Source of the DNA: Lepas anatifera
Lineage: Eukaryota; Arthropoda; Thecostraca; Lepadidae
DNA: 64,000 nucleotides
Assembly: GCA_034440635.1 (NCBI GenBank)
Contig: JAOTON010001363.1
Coordinates: 95,068-159,067, forward strand
Direction of reading: 5' to 3'
Positions 55,629-64,000 of this stretch are shown here, piece by piece (position 1 is the first letter of the stretch; each line of letters opens with the position of its first letter). A program made the position numbers and the translations under genes. The notes beneath the pieces were generated by a model that did not search any database, had not been told where the DNA came from, and worked only from the letters and a program-made list of their open reading frames with translations.

Positions 55629-56209
55629 GTAAGTAGACACCTACTTGTCCAATATCCTTACATAGTTTGGCAGCTCGTTCAAAAGATTGGGTCTTCTGTC
55701 TACTTTTTAGGCTAAATAGTGCAAATCAGGAACAGTGACGAAGAGTGCGCTAAAAATTGTTATTTAACCTTTGCAGTCAGTTTTCGACAACAAACGGTCG
55801 AAAATACGTTTTTTCGGTCACATTTTCATTAAAAAATACGGCCCCCCCATCATGTACGGGCCCCCCATTATGTACGGGCCCCCATCATGTACGGGCCCCC
55901 TTTCGAGCCGGGTGCCCCCAATCGAAAACATAAAGTTGCGCCCCTGCCAAGTCATGTTGACCACAACAGAAAACAAAAATGCTTGAAAAAGTTTTCAAAT
56001 CATTGCATGATTAAAGATAAGCGCTGATCACCAGATTGGTCGGAATATATTTTATTAACTATTGCATTAGAGGAGAGCAGCAAACTCCAAACGTCTATCA
56101 AAATCTACACCAAGTAGGAGCTAAACGACGGTAGCAATAAGCCTTTTCTTGGTCATGTTCTCATTGAATGACACATCGAAACGAAATTAGATGAAATGCG
56201 TTTAGTCCT
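55629..56209. repeat. short 19-bp tandem (3-4 units) and unassigned sequence
   Basis: 'cgggccccccatcatgta' repeats three to four times at 55,839-55,900. The remainder has no recognised feature. Confidence 0.6.
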
Positions 56210-57048
56210 TTAATACACACATTGACAGGGGGGCGGGTACCCGCCCCTCGGGTTTTTCGGATACAGCATAAAAACGGCGGCGCGTAGCACCCCCGTGTTT
56301 TGCATACCTTTTTCTTTATCATTTTTCCAAGTGTTTTCAAAATTTTAAGGTCAAGTCATCTCAGGTCAGGTCATCAGTACAGGTCAAGTGACCTGACCTA
56401 AAAAAGTTTAAGATAGCATAAGTTGGAACAAGGTTAACTTATCCGATTAAAACACGTATCGCATAATGGGCCCACCGAGTTCCCTAACATATTTTCTGGT
56501 ATTTTTGATATCGATGATCTAAGGTCAGGTACGAGCCATGACCTCTACATTGGAAATATATGGGAAAAATGATTCTAACTGAATAACTTGGTAACATATG
56601 GTGAGAGAGAGTTTATTCTGACTGCATTAGATTTGCCTTCTCCTTGCAGTTCTAATGATATGCATTTTTACCTAAATTGATCTTGACCTGACCTCAGGTC
56701 AGGCAGGTCAAATCTTTGATTTGACCTAGCAAGGTCATATTATATATCATTAAATTCAGCTTGATGCGAGGATTCATATGGTTCAAATTGTTTTGCCCTA
56801 TCTTTAATTGTTCAGATGTAATGACCGAAAAACTTAATTTACATGTTATCCCTATGTTTTGACACAAAACACCTTAAATGTGACCTGACAAAAAATTGTT
56901 CAAATATTTTTTATGGAAAAGTAGATGGGCTACCCAACCGTTTACTTTTTCTGCCACCTAGCGTGGTTCTCGAGATCTTGGGGGAGGGGCGGGTACCCGC
57001 CCCCGTCAAAGCGAAGGTGGCACAGACCCCCGTCAATGCGCGGGTTAA
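56210..57048 (-). mobile_element. TTAA-type element, family A, reversed
   Basis: TTAA at 56,210-56,213 and 57,045-57,048, 839 bp. It contains GGGGCGGGTACCCGCCCC near both ends and the central cluster TGACCTGACCTCAGGTCAGG at about 56,685. Its right TTAA is also the left TTAA of the next element (family B). Confidence 0.88.
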
Positions 57049-57609
57049 CTCGCACCCTACCGGGGGTCCCGTGCCACCTTCACCCCACGGAGGATTGATG
57101 GTCCCCCTCTGACTTCGAAAATATGGGAGTAAGCGCAAATCTACAAAGTGCGTTGGAAAGCTCCTATCCATTCTGTAACTCCATGAAAGGGTGTCCAAGA
57201 ATGCTTTTCAGAGAAATATGAGTAATTGCAATCCTTTCTGTGACTTTTAGGTCATAAGACATATTTTCCCATTTTTTTGCTTTGGGAGAAGTTAACTCGG
57301 GACCTGATCCCAGATCACCAAATCGAAAAATCCCGGATATACATTTTGCAGGCCCTTGGGGGGTCAACAAGTTTAGAAAGCCAATGTAACTATGGTAGAG
57401 CCCAAAAGTCTCAGTGAGGTCACCTTGTTTGACCTCGCCCTGTGACTGGACCCTAATGTGGCCCGGGGTAAAAAATTCAGGGATGGTGGGAAAATAATTG
57501 GGTGAAAGGTAGATCCCTCCTCAACTGCGGTGCTACGTCTCAGCGTTGTTCTGCTATTGGGAAAAAAACATTAGGAGGGGCATCGATGCCCCGGTAGGGC
57601 GAGGGTTAA
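57045..57609 (-). mobile_element. TTAA-type element, family B, internally deleted
   Basis: TTAA at 57,045-57,048 (shared with family A) and 57,606-57,609, 565 bp. It begins with the 'ccgggggtcc.gtgccacctt' block shared by A and B ends. The right end has 'ggggcatcgatgccccgg'. About half the length of the 59.5 kb copy, so internally deleted. Confidence 0.85.
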
Positions 57610-58975
57610 ACTTTTAAGCCGAGTCATCCACGTCATGAGTGTCGACCTCTGCCCTTAGTAACGAGATTCTAAAAACCCTCGAAATCGACTCCTAAGGAAA
57701 ATAACGAAAAACGCTAAGAATTTTAGATAAACCGTGAGAAATGATACGAAACTATACTATACCATTCACTTTTTGGCTCGGGTCAATATCCAGGGCATGC
57801 CAGATCAGTTACGGATGTAGAGTATCTCTAAGACGGAGGAAGGGGTGAAGTATCAGGGGAGGCCTTTACTACCCGAGGGTGGAGGAGGGGTCGTGCCCTC
57901 CGAGGGTTGCACTCCCAGCGCAATGCCTCGTTTTTATGGCGTGGATATTTCAAAAACCTTGACGGGAAGAGGCGGAACAAATTTGGGTATGGGGGCGCCG
58001 ATATTATGAGAGGAGCGGCCAAATAGGCGAACGGGGGGCAGCGGCTGGCAGTGGCACAGCGGGAAACAAATAAAGAAGCCAGAAAACAGAGCACGGCTGC
58101 CAGCGTCACCGTCTAAAGTCAAATATAAGGCACCAGCACCGTAAAGTTCTCGCATTTTAAATATATTAAGGGAGCTATCGGTGCCCGGGGGCTGCGGCGT
58201 CGGTAGGCGGGGGGGCGTCCCTGCATCCCTCCCCCTATTATTCGTCCCTGAGACAGATCAAGGAAGATGCCAGGATAGTCACGGTTTGTTGGTTCTAAAT
58301 GCTGACTGGGCGCCTTGGAGTTGGAGGCTATGTCCAGAAACTTTTTCGAGACCACTTGTTTTGTTGTTGCGGTTTTTTTTGTTTTGCTTGTGGTTCCCCG
58401 ACGAATAAAATTACTAAGCTATAACGCATCGAAGGAGGAAGGGGTGAGTTACGTTCAAAATACTTGCCGTGTGCTGGCTCGATGCCGCAACCCTTTTCCC
58501 CACCGCCATGTGTCACGTGATTGAGCCGAGCCTGCATGCTGATCAGCTGCTCTACCCAGCCCCTGGAGGCCCCTTGCTACCCAATTAGCTGAGTATTATC
58601 TATGAGCTTGGTGAGGATTTCCCATGCATATCTGACGTGAGGTAGAATGCCTTGCAATCTTATGGGGTTCCCGCGGAATGGCGTCTGTGTGAGAAATATT
58701 TTATTAGCATTCTGAATAAAATTAGATCGCATTTGCAATCGTCATTTCATGCACATTTTAGAAACCGGTTTTTGTAGCACGATAACAAAATCATTTCGAT
58801 CTGGTTATTAACGCACTTGGCTGCCCTTCTGACTACCTGGCTGGCCCTAAATCCCGGAGGAGAACGTGCCACCGTTGTTATAGCCTCCGCCCGCCGCGGG
58901 CGGTTCGGAAATCCATGCGCAGTCCCGTAACACCCCTGCTGCAGCCGCACATACGAACGGATATCGATACAGGGC
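57610..58975. other. unassigned interval
   Basis: No supported gene. Short open frames on both strands at 57.8-58.5 kb have no domain and no splice context. Confidence 0.35.
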
Positions 58976-59430
58976 CATCCCGCGACGCCCCGCCCAGCCG
59001 GCGGCCGCCGCAGGGGACGCTGCCACATCCCCTACCCCCACCCAGCCCCGGTACAGACGCACCGCCCGTGGGCACTAATGCGGAACGCCGCCACATCCCC
59101 CTAACCCCACCTAGCCCGGTACAGACGCCGAAGCATCCCCCTACCCCCACCCAGCCCCGGTACAGACGCCGCCACATCCCCTCTACTCCCACCAGGTACG
59201 GTACAGACGCCGCCACACCCCCCTACACTCACCAGGCCCGGTACAGACTCCGCCACATCCCCCTACCCCCACCAAGCCCGGTACAGACTCCGCCACATCC
59301 CCTACCCCCCCCAGCCCGGTACAGACGCCACCACATCCCCCTACCCCCACCCAGCCCCGGTTCAGACGCTGCCACATCCCCTCTACTCCCACCAGGTCCG
59401 GTACAGACGCCGCCACACCCCCCTACTAGA
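58976..59430. repeat. ~40-bp GC-rich minisatellite, ~11 units
   Basis: Unit roughly 'cccggtacagacgccgccac' plus 'atccccctacccccaccag'. The first units are more diverged than the last. The plus-strand open frame (58,915-59,475) and its minus-strand counterparts are repeat by-products. Confidence 0.88.
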
Positions 59431-59471
59431 GGGGATGATAAATCTCAATGTTATCGCTGCTCAGTTGCCAC

Positions 59472-60511
59472 TTAACCATCGCCCCACCAGGGGGCCATCG
59501 ATGGCCCTCCCCCTAAGGTTTTTCCGGGATAGCAGAAAAACGACGAGACGCAGCACCGCGGTTGAGAGCTCTACCTTTTACTGCATCATTTTCCACCATC
59601 CCTGAATTTTTTACTCCGGGTCACCCAAGATCAGGTCACCAGGCGAGGTCAACCAAGGTCACCTAACTTCAACTTTAGAGCTCTGTAAGAGCTACATTTC
59701 GAAAGTCAATCGATTTGAAACTTCCTACACTTCATGACCCTTCCAGGGTCTACAAGGTGTATATCCAGGATTTTTCAATTTCGTGACCTGAGGTCATGTC
59801 ACGAGGTGACCTCTCCCATTGACACAGCATGGGGAAAGCTGTCTTGTGATCTAAAAGTTACAAAAACGATTGAAAATGCTCGTCTTTGTCAGAAAAGCGT
59901 TCTTGGACACCCTTTCACGGATTCCAGGGGCCATATTTTCCCTTAGACCTCTCCAAGGTCATCCAAGTTCACCAGGGGTCAAAAACAGTATTTTGACAAT
60001 AACTTTTGCCCTATATAAGCTAGAGCGCTGAATCAAACACCATCGTGTATGTTTCGTCACTGGCTTTCGTTTGATATACGGAAAGGTCACTTTCTGACCT
60101 TTCGTGACCTCAGGTCATCTTAGGTCACGAGGTGACCTCTGGAGGTCAAACCACTGGCGGGAGGTCATTACGTTCAACATAACGGGAAAAGGTCTGACAT
60201 TTTCCTATCCAATATCCAATGTGCTTTACCACATCTCAATAGCTCTAATGGCACAAGTGTTATGCCCAGTTTGCTTAAGCATTGCATATTTGAGTGAAAA
60301 TAGCCGATCTTGACCTAATTTGACCTCTGGAGGTCAAACCATTGACCTGAGCGCTAAAAAATGCGAAGTAATTTCTTACTGAATTCACGCGAGCTTTCTA
60401 ATGCAATTTGCAGATTTGCGCTAACGCCCATACTTTCGGAGTTAAAGAGGGGGGCATCGATGGCCCCGTGGGGCGAAGGTGGCGCCGGACCCCCGGTGCG
60501 GCGCGGGTTAA
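59472..60511 (-). mobile_element. TTAA-type element, family B, longest copy
   Basis: TTAA at 59,472-59,475 and 60,508-60,511, 1,040 bp. The left palindrome GGGCCATCGATGGCCC follows 'cgccccaccaggg'. The right end has the matching 'ggggcatcgatggcccc' and then the 'cgaaggtggcgccggacccc' block. The interior has many TGACCT/AGGTCA words. No coding capacity. Confidence 0.88.
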
Positions 60512-60790
60512 CGCATGATTCTATATGAAAAATGATAACTTTTGGTGGTTTTGTTATGGGTCTAGCTTTAAAAAACTTCGACCATGGGCAATTGAAAATT
60601 TTCCGTTCTGCCAGTCATTTCCCGTATCGCCCGAGTGTCCAATCGGTCATGTCCCTCTCAATTTTTCGCGAATATTTGTGAGCGCAATTACACCAAAGAA
60701 ACAAAACTTCGTAAAATTTATATTTTAATAATTTTTAGCTTTCCCAAAGAAATTGTGTCTAGTCAGGTAACTAACTTATGACGTCATTAT
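60512..60790. other. short spacer between TTAA elements
   Basis: About 280 bp of AT-rich sequence, nothing recognised. Confidence 0.4.
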
Positions 60791-61741
60791 TTAACAATCA
60801 CACCGGAGAGGGATCCGGCACTAACGCGCACAGGAGGGTACTGGTAAGCCCACTCCTAAGATAACGGAAACTAGGAGGCGTAGAAAAACGCCGGATGGGG
60901 GGTGGGTGGGGGCTATGGTGGTCTAAATCATGGCTTATTTTCATTTATCTAGGTCAATTTATTCAAGGTCAAACGAGGCCATAAATGTCAAATATTGGCC
61001 ATGCTGGGTACCTATTGGAAAATGATGTGATTATGCGGGAAAAGGACGGGAATAAGCTAAAGGCGGACCAGGGTCATAGATGGAAGATCGCAAACCATCT
61101 TTTTGCTATTTTGAGGTCAATGTCATTCAAGGTCATTAACCTATAAGGTCACAATATGGTATACTACCTATAATGTACACAATTACGAACACTAAAGCAA
61201 CTGTTTGATAGGATATGATGATTGAACTTTACCAATGGCCTTTGACCTCGACCTTTACATTGAGGTACCTTAACTATGACGTCTGACTATCATAGTTATA
61301 CCATAGTATAGTTATATAGTTATTATAGTATTCTGACGTGATCATAATATACGTCAGACCGGAAAAATTATATAACCGGAGGCACTTGGGTCAATGACAT
61401 TGTAAGTGTTGATATGACCTTGACTTGATATTGACCTTCATTTGAGGCGAACGTAACATATCATCCCGGTTGTATAGCGTTATGACGTCATCACTCTGTC
61501 TCCAATGCAAGTGAACTGGTCCGACCGCGTGATTCCGGCGATCTCAAAATGCAGGTCTGGCTTTGAAAGCCTAGAGTAAAACGAAATTCAACCGATGAAA
61601 AAATGTCTTCGCTAATCGACAAGCCGTTAAATGCTTTCAAATGTGGCCAAGTATCACCTTTCGGCTACGAGTGGTTCTCCGGACACCTTGGAAAATATGT
61701 GGGGGGAGGGGCTGCGCGGTATCCTCCAGTCCACGTCTTAA
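60791..61741 (+). mobile_element. TTAA-type element, family C, intact-looking copy
   Basis: TTAA at 60,791-60,794 and 61,738-61,741, 951 bp. The start TTAACAATCACACCGGAGAG matches the 13,739 copy. A local AT inverted repeat with GACGTC/GACGTA lies at about 61,279-61,368. AGGTCA words throughout. Non-autonomous. Confidence 0.82.
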
Positions 61742-61745
61742 CCCT

Positions 61746-62580
61746 TTAACACGCGCATTGACGGGGGCGGGTACCCGCCTCCTCGGTTTTTCGGAAATAG
61801 CATAAAAACGGCGGCGCGTAGCGCCGCCGTACTTGCACATCTTTTCCCTCATCATTTTAACCACTTTAAAAAATTAAAGGTTAGGTCATCTCAGGTCAGG
61901 TCACCAGTACAGGTCAAGTGTCCTGACCTCAAACAAGTTTAAGATAACATAAGTCGGAACAAGGTGAACTTATCCGATTGAAACTCATATCACATAATGG
62001 TCCCACCGAGTTCTCTAAAATATGTTCCGGTATTTTTGATATCGATGACCTAAGGTCAGGTACGAGCCATGACCTCTCCATTGGGAATACATGGGAAAAA
62101 TGGTTTTAACTGAATAACTTAGTAATAAACAGAGATAGAGCATTTATTTTAACTGCATTATATTTGCCTTGTCATTGTAGTTCTGACGATATGCATTTTG
62201 CCCAATTTGACCTTGACCTGACCTCAGGTCAGGTCAACTACTTGATTTGACTTAGCAAGGTCATATTATACATCATTCGATCCGGCTTGCTGCGAAGATT
62301 CATATAGTTTAAATTGTTTTGCTCTATCTTTACTTGTTGAGATGTAATGGGCGAAAAACGTAATTTACATGTTATCCCTATGACGGCATGTTTTGACCTC
62401 TAGTGACCTGAAATGTGACCTGACAAAAAATGGTACAAATATTTTCGATGGGAAGTGGATGGGCTATCCAACGCCGTTTACCGTTTTTCGCTACCTAGCG
62501 CGGTTCTCGAGATCTTAGGGGCGGGTACCCGCCCCCGTCAAGGCGAAGGTGGCTCAGACCCCCGTCAATGCGCGTGTGAA
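61746..62580 (-). mobile_element. TTAA-type element, family A, reversed, right TTAA mutated
   Basis: TTAA at 61,746-61,749; the other end reads 'gcgcgtgtgaa' (TGAA for TTAA). 835 bp. It has the palindrome 'ggcggcgcgtagcgccgcc' at about 61,809-61,827 and GCGGGTACCCGC near both ends. Only four bases separate it from the preceding family C element. Confidence 0.88.
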
Positions 62581-62931
62581 GCCAATTTTGCTATTCTAAA
62601 AAGTGGAAGACTAAACCAGAGTGCAACTTGGCTGTTAAAAGAGCTAGATTTCATTTTTTGCCGATCATTCAAAAGCCCATGGAATATATGATCGGAATTG
62701 CTGACAATAATTTTGAGGTCAGGTCAACAATGAGGTAACCAGATGTCACCAACTTACACCATTATGAAGTACATTTTGCCTATGTTTTCGAGCACAAAGA
62801 TACAGCAATCCTTTTGCTTCATGACACAGGACTTTAAAGGGTATGCAACATGACCTTAACATGTCGTTATTTGACCCTGACCCGAGGTCCTTGACCTCAG
62901 GTCATGGTCAAATAGAAGGGCATCCCGTTAC
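62581..62931. other. unassigned interval
   Basis: It contains TGACC-rich words at 62,850-62,905 but no element ends. Confidence 0.35.
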
Positions 62932-63078
62932 CTAAGAAGGACATCTTGCATGCCATTCGTCTTGTTGAGCTGGAACAAACACATAAATTCCGCCGGATAT
63001 CTTCTAAATCTTCGCACCGGGCCGTCGAAGCGAAGATGAACCCTGTCCGTTTCCTTGGTGAGGCCAGATGAGGCTCCC
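62932..63078 (-). CDS. possible exon on the minus strand
   Basis: Read from 'gtgaaag' (63,079-63,085) to a TAG followed by GTAACG donor at 62,931, one frame gives GASSGLTKETDRVHLRFDG, then PVRRFRRYPAEFMCLFQLNK and TNGMQDVLLR, which looks protein-like. The frame is open further upstream to about 63,110, so the acceptor is uncertain. It exits in phase 2, which does not fit directly onto the 48,687 exon. No family recognised. Confidence 0.35.
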
Positions 63079-64000
63079 CTTTCACGCAAAGACACATTGT
63101 TACAGTGGTAATAAACGTGAAATCAAACGGAAATAACTAATAACGGACATAACTAATAACTTTTCAATGCCCTTGCAGAGATAAAAATCAGTTAGTGCCC
63201 AAGCACCTTATATTACGTTAAGTTAATGCAGTAACATTCTTATGTAGAACATACCAACTCCACCAGGACTCTCCCGGTACCCGTCACCTTGTGGAGCAAA
63301 GAAACAAGGCCGAGAGTTCAGTTAGCAGGGTGGTCTTTATGTAAGGTCAAAGGCAAAAACTACCCCAACAAAGCAATAGCTTGTATAACCCTGATTAGTA
63401 TGAGGCAAATGGTCTCCATGACACCAAAATCATAGTTATACTGCGTTTAATTACAATTCTTTAACACTCTCAGATAATATTGTATACTCTTGGTGACCTC
63501 TGCTGACATAGCTATGGACCTAACCGGACATCTGTTTGTGACATATCACATTTTTCAATTCAACAGCGTTTGAACGTTATCCAAAAATTGTGTCTTGCAT
63601 TTCTAAGAGCGAGCTAGATTTCCACTTCGAAAAATCACTGTGCATGCGCATAGGAATGACGTCATAACGCAGTTACCTGACCTGACCTAGCTAGGTATTT
63701 TTTGTTAAAAATGTTGCAAAATTTGTCAGGTAACAGATACGCATACTGACACTGCCTTAATACAAATACCTTTGGCATTATTTGCAAGAGAAACTGAGAG
63801 TAGCAGGTCCAATGAAACACTCAGTAGGTGCCGGAAAACAAGCATCAGAGACAGAAATTTTCACATGCCCATGGTCGAAGTTTTTTCCAAGGTAGAACAA
63901 TATCTTCTGCACTCAAAGTCTCCATTTTAACCCTAGAATCACCTCCTGAGTGGCAATAGGTCTATTCCAAAATTATTTTTCACCATCATTATCATCCCCC
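63079..64000. other. unassigned right flank
   Basis: AT-rich, no supported gene or repeat. Confidence 0.4.

Noticed and set aside
58878..59475. ORFs on both strands across the 40-bp array
   Set aside because: Repeat translations only.

Overview
The window reads as animal (metazoan, invertebrate-like) nuclear DNA. It has no bacterial gene organisation. It is dominated by transposable elements, terminal-inverted-repeat miniature elements flanked by TTAA, GC-rich tandem arrays and a few exon-sized coding islands with consensus splice sites. The exact taxon cannot be read from the sequence. Every repeat-family name used here (A to E) is local to this window.

Layout: 0.7-1.5 kb, a TTAA element (family E). 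3.1-6.4 kb, a decayed non-LTR retrotransposon with a PHD finger, a reverse transcriptase and a C-terminal restriction-like endonuclease. 8.0-8.6 kb, a foldback element. 8.8-10.2 kb, a family B element with a smaller TTAA element (D) nested in it. 13.7-15.1 kb, a family C element split by a poly(A)-tailed retroposed insert. 15.9-16.3 kb, a (TA)n tract and a 73-bp-arm hairpin. 16.4-19.2 kb, a degenerate ~22-bp satellite. 19.3-20.2 kb, family A. 21.7 kb, a tRNA-like sequence. 23.0-23.8 kb, family E again. 30.3-32.1 kb, a 34-bp minisatellite. 35.2-39.35 kb, a pile of A and C elements including a double palindrome. 39.4-46.5 kb, a complete Ty3/gypsy-type LTR retrotransposon. 49-54.7 kb, a dimeric ~41-bp GC-rich satellite and its degenerate relatives. 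56.2-62.6 kb, another run of A, B, B, C and A elements placed almost end to end.

Host genes: four minus-strand segments (28,902-29,049; 26,486-26,858; 25,913-26,048; 24,367-24,600) have acceptor and donor signals and matching reading phases, end in a stop codon, and are followed by AATAAA. I read them as the 3' end of one unrecognised gene. Segments at 48,221-48,687 and 32,608-32,770 are on the same strand and phase-match each other, so they may be upstream exons, which would put the LTR element and the 34-bp minisatellite in introns. An isolated exon-like segment lies on the plus strand at 55,513-55,628, and another on the minus strand at about 62.93-63.08 kb.

The most informative findings are these. 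(1) The LTR element has a textbook -1 frameshift cassette between gag and pol: a GGGAAAC heptamer, a 7-nt spacer, a 10-bp stem and a possible pseudoknot. (2) Both LTRs carry a sequence with matches to Pol III A and B boxes followed by TTTT. (3) A ~38-47-bp sequence is inserted at two unrelated sites, each time between ~13-bp direct repeats. (4) Three TTAA element families share one end architecture and are loaded with AGGTCA half-sites.
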